Positions 35,343 to 43,181 of a stretch of 64,000 nucleotides of DNA are shown here, in pieces. Location of the stretch: contig NZ_JAAZWE010000006.1 of NCBI RefSeq assembly GCF_013185185.1, positions 248,001-312,000 of the forward strand, read 5' to 3'. Every line of letters begins with the position of its first letter. Positions within the stretch are counted from its first letter, which is position 1. The notes beneath the pieces are model-generated. The model saw only the letters and a program-made list of their open reading frames with translations, had not been told where the DNA came from and made no database searches. A program made the translations under genes and the position numbers. This DNA is from Saccharibacillus endophyticus (lineage in GTDB: Bacteria; Bacillota; Bacilli; Paenibacillales; Paenibacillaceae).

Positions 35343-36362
35343 TTACGCACCCAACTTCAGCAAAAACATCTCCAGCCCGAACACTTTATCGACCGCACCC
35401 GTTTTGATCTCGTGATCCAGCTTGGCAATCGAAGACAGAATGCCGCGAAGCCTGGCCGATTCGAATCGCTTGGCTTGTTCGGCCGCGATCTTGACCGCAT
35501 ACGGATGCAATCCGAGTTGGCTTGCCATTTGCTGCTGCGAGTAATTTTGCCCGGACATTTCTTTGACCTGAAGCATGATCCGGAATTGGCGCGCGATCAG
35601 CGACACGATCTTGATCGGCTCCTCACGCTGCTTCAGCAGGTCGTAAAAGATCGCCATAGCCTGCTGTAATTTCAAGTTGGCAATATGCTCGACCAGCACG
35701 AACACGCTCTGCTCCGTCCCGATCGCAACCAGCTTTTCCACATCGGCAGACCCCACCGACCCGCCTGCTCCCGCAAATAAAGACAGCTTTTCGATTTCCG
35801 CAGACAATGCCCCGAGCGAAGTTCCTGCCCGTTTCAACAATACGTCCACCGTCTCCGATCCGATCGATACCGAACTTTTGCCAAACTGCTTCGTCACCCA
35901 TCCCGCCAACTCATTCTCGCTCATCGGCGCAAACGAAATAACGGGCGCGGCCGCTTTGAACGCCTTGACGACCTTTTTGCGTTCATCCAGTTTTTCCGCA
36001 TAGGCCAGAAATACAAGCACGCTGTAATCCGCAGGATTCCCCAGATACTCCAGCAGTTTCTCTACACGATGCTCGATCTTGGCTGATTCCTTGCCTGCAA
36101 TAAAGATCGTGCTGTCTCTCACGATGATAAGTTTACGTTCCGCCAAGAAAGGAGCCGTCTCCGCTTCCTCGACCACCAACTCGACCGGAGTCTCGGCAAG
36201 GTCGTAATGCGCGACCGCAAACGCCCGTTGATCTTCTTCGATCAGCTCGCTTTCCAGCATCGTGACGAATTCCTTCATTCTATATTTTTCGGTGCCGTAG
36301 CACAGATACAGCGGCGATACCTCGCCCGCTCGTATTTGCTTGACTGCCGTTTTTAAATCCAT
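35343..36362 (-). CDS. holA: DNA polymerase III subunit delta
   Basis: A 339-residue protein starting MDLKTAVKQIRAGEVSPLYLCYGTE (ATG 36360-36362, with AGAGGT upstream). The frame is open further but only through leader DNA. Features are those of HolA: LYLCYGTEKYRMKEF near the N-terminus, a middle segment with LVFLAYAEKLDERKKVVKAFK, and the helical C-terminal collar domain (REEPIKIVSLIARQFRIML, then LGLHPYAVKIAAEQAKRF). It opens the sliding clamp as part of the clamp loader. Its position next to rpsT and near comEC is conserved. Confidence 0.94.
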   Translation of the reverse strand: MDLKTAVKQIRAGEVSPLYLCYGTEKYRMKEFVTMLESELIEEDQRAFAVAHYDLAETPVELVVEEAETAPFLAERKLIIVRDSTIFIAGKESAKIEHRVEKLLEYLGNPADYSVLVFLAYAEKLDERKKVVKAFKAAAPVISFAPMSENELAGWVTKQFGKSSVSIGSETVDVLLKRAGTSLGALSAEIEKLSLFAGAGGSVGSADVEKLVAIGTEQSVFVLVEHIANLKLQQAMAIFYDLLKQREEPIKIVSLIARQFRIMLQVKEMSGQNYSQQQMASQLGLHPYAVKIAAEQAKRFESARLRGILSSIAKLDHEIKTGAVDKVFGLEMFLLKLGA

Positions 36363-36492
36363 AATATTCGTTACCTCTTTCCGCACTTGCCGGTCCCGAC
36401 TTTGAACTCGGCGCATTGAATCGGAGTGTTTTGGGGTTGCTGCATCACTCTCTTTGTCTCCATTGTACCGAATATCGCCGAAAAAGGCACAT

Positions 36493-36557
36493 AAAAAGAC
36501 CGACCTGACCGTTCCCCCGCCTGCTTTACGGATTCGGGAACGGTACTTGGCCGGTTC
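36493..36557 (-). terminator. Terminator of the sigma/anti-sigma operon
   Basis: Stem ACCGTTCCC with GGGAACGGT, extended by GGCCGGTT with GACCGACC, then TTTTT (36497-36493) on the minus strand. Confidence 0.75.
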
Positions 36558-36571
36558 ATTTGTCATGCTTT

Positions 36572-37948
36572 TTATTTGCCGCCCTGCTGGAGCGCCACTT
36601 CTTCAATCTTCCAAATTCCTTGGGCAGTCGTTCCGTCCGCTTTGACCAAATCATACGTAAACGTCTTGCCGTCGGCCGACCATACGCCTCCCGTCACGTC
36701 TCCATCCACTTTATGACTGTTCAGCTCTTTTGAACGATCTCCCTTGAGCAGCTTCAGCGTGTTGGGCGAGTAGGTTATCACATAGGTTCCATCCGGCGAG
36801 GTCCATTCCGAAGGAGCAACGGTCAGGCTGTATACGGAACTATCCGTCATGTCCGATTCATTGTTTGGCACGTCGGCCGATTCGCGGTCGTTCGACGGTT
36901 GCTCTTTGATCGAGAACGTGCCGATACCCTCGTTGGGCTGTGCTTCGTCTTCCGTAGAACTCTCCGCGGACTTTTGCGAATCTTCCTGAACCGGCGGAGC
37001 GGCAGGAGGAACCGACTCCACGGCCGGAAGCTGATTGTTTTTCGAGTCGGCAGACGGTTGAGATCCCTCGGAAGCACCCGGATTTTTGCGCGACGTTCCT
37101 TCTTTATTCGAAGGCGTATCGGCTTTCGGCTGATCCGCGTTCGGCACAACCGGATTGTTGGGAACTTCTCCGTCGTTTTCCTTCTCCGAAGACGTTCCCG
37201 CTTTCGGTTCGACTGGCGCGTTATCGCCGTCTTCCGTCGGCTGCGACTTGACGGAAGGCGGATTGGCTTCGTTTGAAGTCGAAGATTCCGTCGGCGCCGC
37301 CGTTTCTGAATCCGCAGGCTCTTCTTCCGGTTCGGTTTGCGCGTTTTGACCCGGCTCGTCGCTCGGTGCCAACTTCGTTTCCGGCTGCATCGTATCCGCT
37401 TCGGTGCTCGGATCGATCTTTTCCTGCACCGCTCCGCTTTCCGTCTGCGCTCCGTTGGAAGGCACAATCGTCTCGTCCGTCACTCCGGTAACCGCGGCTG
37501 TCGAACTCATTTCCGCATTGGGCATTTCCTTCGGCTCGTAATTAACCACGAAGATGCCCAGCACCGCAGCCGCCACCGCCGTTCCGCCTACGGTACGGCC
37601 CAGCGTCGACCGCCAAAAGGCCGCTGCTCTGCGACGCTTCGGCACTTGCTCTCCCAACATGCGCTTGCTTTCCATTTCGGATAATTTTTCAGGCTGCGCC
37701 TCCGGTGCAGCGATTGCCGCGAGGCGATCGATTTCATCCAATTTGGGCAAGATGGAATCAACGAGGCTTACCGGCGGTTTGACATCCGGCAGCGACTCCA
37801 ATTGGTCCGATAACCCTTGAAGAAATTCGAAATCTTCCCGCGCCTCCGGAGACTCGCCGAGATGACGAAACAGCGTATCCGTTTCTTCTTTGGTGAGGTC
37901 GTGGTCCAGGTAACGGTTCATGTATTCCAACGCTTCTTCGCGTTTCAT
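36572..37948 (-). CDS. Anti-sigma factor, single-pass membrane protein
   Basis: A 458-residue protein. Residues 1-100 are a cytoplasmic helical domain (MKREEALEYMNRYLDHDLTKEETDTLFRHL), resembling anti-sigma domains but without a zinc HxxxCxxC motif. One transmembrane helix lies at about 122-140. About 230 residues of Pro/Ser/Glu/Asn-rich extracytoplasmic linker follow, then a small compact C-terminal domain (about 375-458). The ATG directly follows the stop of the ECF sigma gene (TAGATG), so the two are co-expressed. Function is inferred from this pairing and topology. The long acidic linker would suit a cell-wall-spanning stress sensor, but the signal is unknown. Confidence 0.82.
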   Translation of the reverse strand: MKREEALEYMNRYLDHDLTKEETDTLFRHLGESPEAREDFEFLQGLSDQLESLPDVKPPVSLVDSILPKLDEIDRLAAIAAPEAQPEKLSEMESKRMLGEQVPKRRRAAAFWRSTLGRTVGGTAVAAAVLGIFVVNYEPKEMPNAEMSSTAAVTGVTDETIVPSNGAQTESGAVQEKIDPSTEADTMQPETKLAPSDEPGQNAQTEPEEEPADSETAAPTESSTSNEANPPSVKSQPTEDGDNAPVEPKAGTSSEKENDGEVPNNPVVPNADQPKADTPSNKEGTSRKNPGASEGSQPSADSKNNQLPAVESVPPAAPPVQEDSQKSAESSTEDEAQPNEGIGTFSIKEQPSNDRESADVPNNESDMTDSSVYSLTVAPSEWTSPDGTYVITYSPNTLKLLKGDRSKELNSHKVDGDVTGGVWSADGKTFTYDLVKADGTTAQGIWKIEEVALQQGGK

Positions 37949-38494
37949 CTACAGCGCACCTCCTTTCTGATAATCTCCGAGCAATTGTTGAAGCTGTCCC
38001 CGGGCTCTGAATAAGTAAGATTTGACCGTGTTCAGCGGAAGCTCCAGAGAGTCCGCAATCTCGTTATACGACATGTCCTGCACGTAACGAAGAATGACTA
38101 CCGTTCGATGATGTTCGGGCAGCAAATTAATCGCCCGGTCAATATCTTCTCGAGTATAAGCCCGCATGACTTCGCCTTCCACGCTCTCGCTGCCTTCGAA
38201 GACCATCTCGTGTTCTTCGATCGACACCGTAGGTTTGGCCCGTCTGAACTTATCGATGCAAATATTGGTTACGATTCGCTGCACCCAGGTTTTGAACTGC
38301 GCTTTCTCTTCGTAAGAACCGATTTTGGTGTAAATACGGATCAGTGCTTCCTGGGCTGCATCCATCGCGTCCTGTTCGTTGTTCAGCGTATAGTAAGCCG
38401 TCTTATAGACAGCCGGTTCAATCTCTCGCAATAGGGTGATAAGAGCGTCGCGATCGCCCGATTGAGCGGCTCTAATGAGTTCCTGCTCGACCAC
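37949..38494 (-). CDS. ECF-family RNA polymerase sigma factor
   Basis: A 181-residue sigma factor starting at GTG (38492-38494). Region 2 includes AYYTLNNEQDAMDAAQEALIRIYTKIGSYEEKAQFKTWVQRIVTNICIDKFRR (about residues 33-85). Region 4 is LPEHHRTVVILRYVQDMSYNEIADSLELPLNTVKSYLFRARGQL (about 123-167). Region 3 is absent, as in the ECF group. A matching AACC-N16-CGTC promoter lies about 30 nt upstream, suggesting autoregulation with the downstream anti-sigma factor. The pair sits between comEC and holA. I cannot place it in a named ECF group with certainty. Confidence 0.93.
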   Translation of the reverse strand: MVEQELIRAAQSGDRDALITLLREIEPAVYKTAYYTLNNEQDAMDAAQEALIRIYTKIGSYEEKAQFKTWVQRIVTNICIDKFRRAKPTVSIEEHEMVFEGSESVEGEVMRAYTREDIDRAINLLPEHHRTVVILRYVQDMSYNEIADSLELPLNTVKSYLFRARGQLQQLLGDYQKGGAL

Positions 38495-38523
38495 TAAGGG
38501 TCCCCCTCTCTTGCAACCTCTCT

Positions 38524-38549
38524 GACGAGTCTTTCCTCGAAAAGGTTGC
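38524..38549 (-). promoter_or_regulatory. ECF-type promoter of the sigma factor gene
   Basis: On the minus strand GCAACC (38544-38549), 16 bp, CGTC (38524-38527): the AAC / CGTC pattern of autoregulated ECF promoters. A TGAAAC farther up (about 38578) is without a matching -10. The gap 38550-38743 holds nothing else I can name. Confidence 0.65.
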
Positions 38550-38743
38550 GTTGTTTTTCTGTTTTTTTCAAAAAAATCGTTTCAAATTTATTTGAACGTA
38601 TTCTTATGCCCGCCGAGCCGCGAAAATGCCGCTTTTTCCGGATCGGCTCATATCTCCAATCAGTCTACCAGAAACGGATTTACTCGTCATCTGCAGCTTT
38701 CTGTCTAACTCTGTATTCTCGTTCTCTTACTATATATCAAACG

Positions 38744-38789
38744 AAAAGCGCTCTTTCCTCCCACAACGAAAGGAGAAAGGAACGCTTTT
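38744..38789 (-). terminator. Terminator of the comE operon
   Basis: Imperfect stem AAAAGCG-TC-TTTC-CTCC with GGAG-AAAG-GA-CGCTTTT around CACAACGAAA; on the minus strand CGCTTTTCGTTTG follows. Located after comEC. Confidence 0.65.
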
Positions 38790-38827
38790 GCAATTGCAAC
38801 GGTTTCGGACAAGCTGCTCGGAAAAGT

Positions 38828-41524
38828 TCACTGCAGCCGCATTCCGTCGAGATTGCCGAGCAAGGTTCTCACTCGTATCGGCATACCGAACGGCGCTTCG
38901 ATCTGGATCTCGCCGTGCAGATCCGTGCGGCGAACGAGCGAACCGGCCTGTTCCAGCCGATCCACGACGTCTTCATTCGGATGACCGTAAGTATTGGAGG
39001 CACCGACAGAGATGATCGACAACCGCGGCGACCAATGCCGGATCCAGTCTTCGGTCGACGAATGTTTGCTTCCGTGATGTCCCACTTTGAGCACTTCGGC
39101 CTTTCCGTTATCGCCGCGTTCCGCCAGCCTTTTCAAAATATCCCGCTCGGCTGCGCCTCCGATATCTCCGGTAAACACAAAAGAATGCCCGTTCATGACC
39201 ATCCGAAAAGCCACGGAGTATTCGTTTTGGTCTTCCAATTCCGGCAAATTGCCCGCAAATACGCCGGACGGATTCAAAAACTCCAGCGTCGTTCGTTCAT
39301 CCGGACTCCAAACGTCCCCGTCCTGCGGAGCATAAACGTCCGAGCCGGCAGTCATGACCGCAGCCAACAATTCGTCCAGGTCTTCTCTTCCGCTTCGCGT
39401 TCCGTTCATGATGAACCGCTCCACCGGAATTTCATCGATGACGGCAAGCAGTCCTCCGTAATGGTCGCGATCCCCATGCGTAAGGATCACGGCATCCAAC
39501 CGGTGCACGCCCCGTTTTTTCAACAAAGGAACGACGACGTCCCGACCCACTTCGTACGGGTCGAGTCTTCGTCTCCATTCTTCGCCGGGACGTTCGAACG
39601 TAATCGTTCCGCCCCCGTCCACAAGCAGATGTTTACCCGAAGGCGTCGTGATCAGAATAGCGTCGCCCTGCCCGACGTCCAACATTTGCACGAGTCCCGC
39701 CGGATCGTTCTTCGGACGGTATGCCGCCGTAAGCAGCCCGGCCAGAAGACATACGCATAAAACGATAAGCCACGGCCTCATACGGTTTCGGCGGCTGTCC
39801 GGCATGCCTCCGTATCGAACAGACGGGGCAAAACGTTCCGAAGCGAGCGGCAGGGTATCGCTGTTCGCTTCGTTTGAAGTTGCAAGTCCCGACATGCCTT
39901 CCCGATCTTCGCTTCCTTGTCCCTTGTCGGCAGTTCGGTTCAAAGCTCTGGCTTTTACATACCGTTCCGATGCGAATATCCCCGCGAACAATACGGACAA
40001 ATACAAAGCGATCCACGCAGGAGACGGCGAAGCCCATAACGTGCGCGCCCATCGAACCGCTCCGCCCCCGTCCGCGCACCAAAACACGATCGCATTAAGA
40101 AGCCTTACCGGATACGCCGTCCATTCGGCGCCCTGTATCCAGAACGTGCCTAGAATCAGAGATACTGTCCCTAGCGGAATCGAAATCAAGCTGATCAACG
40201 GGACAAGAATCAGATTGGCGGCCAGGCCCAGCAGCGAATATTGATTGAAATAATAAATGCTGAGCGGAAAAGATACCAGATCCGCGACCAACGATATGGA
40301 GGCCCCCGTCGCGAGGCTGTCGGGCAGGAAAAATAAAATCCGCCGCATCGGGCGGGTCAGCACAATGATGCCGGCCGTTACCGAGAAAGAAAGCTGAAAG
40401 CTGATCGACGTCAAATAATACGGATCCCATAGCAACATCAGCAAAGCCGCTAGGCATAAAATGTGCAGCCCGTCCTTCAGCCAACCGCGTCTGGCGGCAT
40501 ACAGTCCGATCATGCTCATGATCCCCGCGCGAATCGCCGAAGGCGAAGAACCGGTAAGCAGCACATACGGCGGGACAAAACATAGCGCAGCTACCAAAGA
40601 CGTTTCTTTGGCGACGCCCGACCGGCGAAGAATCAACAGCACGGCGCCTACGTATAATCCGACATGCATGCCCGAGATCGCCAACACGTGCGTCATGCCC
40701 AGCCGCGCGAAATTGATATACGTCTCGGGATCGAGACCGTCCTGCAATCCCAGCAGCAATCCTTGCATGTATCCGGCGCCGATTCCCGGATACAATTGTT
40801 CCAGTTTGCCCGCCAGCAGCGCACGCAAATCGTCGTTTCGGCGCAGCAGGCGCAATCCTCCTCGCGAAGGTTCGAGCAGTTCCAGGCTTGAAGCGCCCGC
40901 CCCGCGGGCTACCCAATGAATACGCTTATCACGCAAATAATCGCGATAATCGAAAGCACCGAAGTTGCGCGCTTCCGAAGGCGTTTCCAGGTCGGCGGAA
41001 ACGGCAACCCGATCTCCCCGTCCCCACGAAGCCGCGGTTTTCTGCTCGTCTTCCGCCGCTAATTTCACGCGCACGACCACTTTTTCCGTCCGTGGCAAAA
41101 GAACGAATCCCTTCGAAGCGGCTTCCCCCTTGCTCGCGCCGTTCGCTCCTTCTTCAATACCGGACTTTATACGCTCGACGTCCATTTCGAACATGGCCAG
41201 ATCGCCGTCGATTTTAACGGCCCCTGCCAAGCTACCTTCCAATTGAATTCCGGGATAACCGCCTTCGACCGTCTTTCCCAGCATATCGGGCAAAACCGAG
41301 AAGTTGCGCGCATCCCGGTACGTTCCGTAACTTGCGGCCAGACCTAGCGCCAAGCCGAACAGAAGCAAGGGCTTACACGGCAGCCCAGTTAACCGTCCAG
41401 CCGCAAAAAGCAGCAGGGCTAATCCGACCAGCACGATCGCCATCTGCATTCCGTCGTAAAGATGCGCGACGATCGCCCCGGCCAGCCAACAAACGGTAAA
41501 TCCGACAAAAGGTCTTCGCTTCAT
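38828..41524 (-). CDS. comEC: DNA internalization protein ComEC/Rec2
   Basis: An 898-residue polytopic protein. I start at ATG 41522-41524 (MKRRPFVGF), with AGGA 6 nt upstream; a GTG overlapping the comEA stop (41539) is possible. The N-terminus has two or three helices and a DUF4131-like domain. The competence domain holds the channel helices (MTHVLAISGMHVGLYVGAVLL near residue 290). The C-terminal metallo-beta-lactamase-like domain has QMLDVGQGDAILITTPSGKHLLVDGGG and ILTHGDRDHYGG. ComEC forms the pore that takes up single-stranded DNA, and its lactamase domain may degrade the other strand. The gene appears intact, so transformation may be retained. Confidence 0.95.
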   Translation of the reverse strand: MKRRPFVGFTVCWLAGAIVAHLYDGMQMAIVLVGLALLLFAAGRLTGLPCKPLLLFGLALGLAASYGTYRDARNFSVLPDMLGKTVEGGYPGIQLEGSLAGAVKIDGDLAMFEMDVERIKSGIEEGANGASKGEAASKGFVLLPRTEKVVVRVKLAAEDEQKTAASWGRGDRVAVSADLETPSEARNFGAFDYRDYLRDKRIHWVARGAGASSLELLEPSRGGLRLLRRNDDLRALLAGKLEQLYPGIGAGYMQGLLLGLQDGLDPETYINFARLGMTHVLAISGMHVGLYVGAVLLILRRSGVAKETSLVAALCFVPPYVLLTGSSPSAIRAGIMSMIGLYAARRGWLKDGLHILCLAALLMLLWDPYYLTSISFQLSFSVTAGIIVLTRPMRRILFFLPDSLATGASISLVADLVSFPLSIYYFNQYSLLGLAANLILVPLISLISIPLGTVSLILGTFWIQGAEWTAYPVRLLNAIVFWCADGGGAVRWARTLWASPSPAWIALYLSVLFAGIFASERYVKARALNRTADKGQGSEDREGMSGLATSNEANSDTLPLASERFAPSVRYGGMPDSRRNRMRPWLIVLCVCLLAGLLTAAYRPKNDPAGLVQMLDVGQGDAILITTPSGKHLLVDGGGTITFERPGEEWRRRLDPYEVGRDVVVPLLKKRGVHRLDAVILTHGDRDHYGGLLAVIDEIPVERFIMNGTRSGREDLDELLAAVMTAGSDVYAPQDGDVWSPDERTTLEFLNPSGVFAGNLPELEDQNEYSVAFRMVMNGHSFVFTGDIGGAAERDILKRLAERGDNGKAEVLKVGHHGSKHSSTEDWIRHWSPRLSIISVGASNTYGHPNEDVVDRLEQAGSLVRRTDLHGEIQIEAPFGMPIRVRTLLGNLDGMRLQ

Positions 41525-41535
41525 GGCGTTTCCTA

Positions 41536-42189
41536 TCACAAAGCCAGGTCCGGCAGCATTTTCTCAAGCATTTTGGCGCCGATGCCTTTGACCTTCACGA
41601 TGTCCGTCACGTTCCGAAACGGACCGTTCCGCGAGCGATAATCCAAAATCGCCTGAGCCTTCTTCTCCCCGATGCCGGGCAATTCCATCAATGCGGCCGC
41701 GTCTGCCGAATTGATATGGATTTTGCCGTCGTCGACCGGAGCCGCCGCAGTCGATTGAAGAGCAGGTTGGGCAACGGCCGGTTGCGAGACATCAGGCTCG
41801 GCTGTTTCCGCTGCCGCAGAGATCGAAGGCGCTGCTTCTACCGCGGCCCGGTTGTCGTCAACCGATCCGACACTGGCTGCTTCGGGCACTTGATCCGTTC
41901 CCTGAACGACTGGATGGATATCGCTATCAACTTGGCCGCTTGCGCTTCCCGGTTCTTTTTCCGGGGAAGCCGACGATGCTTCGGACGGTTCCTGCTTGAC
42001 GGCTCGTTTTTCTTTTCCGTCTTTTAAAGCAGCGTCAAGCGTTCCTTCCTGTACGGCCAGAGCCGTCTGAAGCTGATCATTCAGCGGCTTCCACGGCTCG
42101 CCTTGCGGATCGTTTCCTCCGGCCACCAGCAGCACTCCCGTTCCAAGCACTGCCGATAAACAAGCCGCCCACAATAATTCCTTTTTCAT
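41536..42189 (-). CDS. comEA: Competence DNA-binding protein ComEA
   Basis: A 217-residue protein. A signal anchor lies at residues 4-26 (ELLWAACLSAVLGTGVLLVAGG region). Next is about 110 residues of Ser/Ala/Glu-rich linker. The C-terminal helix-hairpin-helix domain reads IHINSADAAALMELPGIGEKKAQAILDY and ends VKGIGAKMLEKML. ComEA is the membrane-tethered receptor that passes duplex DNA to ComEC. The SLBB domain found in some ComEA proteins is not evident; the linker takes its place. The RBS is GGGAGG. It is preceded by an unusual T-box-like leader and followed directly by comEC. Confidence 0.93.
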   Translation of the reverse strand: MKKELLWAACLSAVLGTGVLLVAGGNDPQGEPWKPLNDQLQTALAVQEGTLDAALKDGKEKRAVKQEPSEASSASPEKEPGSASGQVDSDIHPVVQGTDQVPEAASVGSVDDNRAAVEAAPSISAAAETAEPDVSQPAVAQPALQSTAAAPVDDGKIHINSADAAALMELPGIGEKKAQAILDYRSRNGPFRNVTDIVKVKGIGAKMLEKMLPDLAL

Positions 42190-42351
42190 TTTTTCGCCTC
42201 CCGAATGAAATTCATGCTTCGAATTTCGGATTCGAATTCGGCGGTATGTACGTCGGACGCTCCTTTTGCTATAGGAAAACGATACAGCTTCCCCGATTCT
42301 GAGCCTGGCCTCTCGCTGCCGATCAAGCAGTCGACCGCAAATCCGAAAACC

Positions 42352-42486
42352 AAAAAACCTCCCGCCCCCGGCAATATTCGCCAGGGACGGAAGGTTATGT
42401 TTCCCGCATTGTAATCCCTAGTTAACGGCTGTGCGTGCTTCGCTTGCCGTTCCCTTTCATCCGATAACGGGGATGAGCCGATGAAT
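42352..42486 (-). promoter_or_regulatory. T-box-like leader without Stem I, upstream of comEA
   Basis: The leader starts near 42486 and ends at a terminator (CCTTCCGTCCCTGGC with GCCGGGGGCGGGAGG, then six T, 42357-42352). It shares with the leuS T-box the segment ATCCCCGTTATCGGAT, a following C/G-rich hairpin, the AGGG...CGGGAA region and CGTCCCTGGCG. The core TGGTACC of the T-box is replaced by ATTACAAT, and only about 60 nt precede the antiterminator region, too short for a Stem I with a specifier codon. It may be a decayed or repurposed T-box. Between it and comEA (42190-42351) I see no gene. Confidence 0.6.
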
Positions 42487-42492
42487 GCTTTT

Positions 42493-42522
42493 ATTATAGA
42501 GAGCCTGGAAGCGTAAAGTCAA
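42493..42522 (-). promoter_or_regulatory. Promoter of the comEA leader
   Basis: TTGACT (42517-42522), 18 bp, perfect TATAAT (42493-42498) on the minus strand, with the same -35 sequence and 18-bp spacing as the leuS T-box promoter. It overlaps the end of the comEB gap, about 10 nt past the comEB stop. Confidence 0.8.
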
Positions 42523-42530
42523 TGCCGGTC

Positions 42531-43046
42531 TTACGAAATCGGCTCCGCGGCCGGGGTCGGCGGCCGGTAATGCTCGACGCCGCGGAACGCGATTCCCTTC
42601 TGCTCCATCATCGTGCGTACCTTGCCGCTATCTTTCGGATAAGCCCGGCAGAATACGACCTCCGTAATGCCGCTGTTCGCCAGCATGTTGGCGCAGGTCC
42701 AGCAAGGCTCGTCGGTCACGTACACCGTCGAGCCTTCTCGGTCGGCGCGATCGGTAAACAGCAGCAGGTTCTGCTCGGCATGGATCGTGCGCACGCAGCG
42801 CTGCTTTTTGACCACTTTTTCTTCGCCGCCGTCTTTGACCAGCTCATACTCCTCCGCGATCATGCAGCCGTCTTCCGAACAGTCCGGTACGCCCATGGGC
42901 GCACCATTATAAGCTGTGCCGAGCAACTTTTTCCCCTGTACCAGCACGGCTCCGACCTGACGCCTCGGACACTGCGAACGCGTCGACACCATAAAGGCGA
43001 TGTCCATAAAATAGGTATCCCAATCCTTGCGCGGATGGCTTCCCAT
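42531..43046 (-). CDS. comEB: ComE operon protein 2 / deoxycytidylate deaminase
   Basis: A 171-residue zinc deaminase. The start is ATG 43044-43046 (MGSHPRKDWDTYFMDIAFMVSTRSQCPRRQVGAVLV), with AGGGAG upstream; the open frame extends further but through non-conserved leader DNA. The zinc motifs are IHAEQN (HAE, about residue 90) and DEPCWTCANM (PCxxC, about 120). It deaminates dCMP to dUMP for dTMP synthesis. Bacillus comEB lies in the comE operon though it is not needed for uptake; here it is upstream of comEA and separated from it by a promoter and leader. Confidence 0.93.
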   Translation of the reverse strand: MGSHPRKDWDTYFMDIAFMVSTRSQCPRRQVGAVLVQGKKLLGTAYNGAPMGVPDCSEDGCMIAEEYELVKDGGEEKVVKKQRCVRTIHAEQNLLLFTDRADREGSTVYVTDEPCWTCANMLANSGITEVVFCRAYPKDSGKVRTMMEQKGIAFRGVEHYRPPTPAAEPIS

Positions 43047-43181
43047 ATTATTTTTCCACTCCCTTGTCCGCGATCTGCGGGAACGCCCAAGCGGGAGCCG
43101 AAGCAAAGTTCGCCCCGCCTCCCGTTTTCTGCTTGATGTCCCGCAAGATAAGCTATGCATACCTTGCCTTATTCAAAGGTT

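Noticed and set aside
42186-42374. 62-codon minus-strand frame in the comEA leader
   Set aside because: It begins within the terminator stem and has no ribosome-binding site; it overlaps the comEA start.
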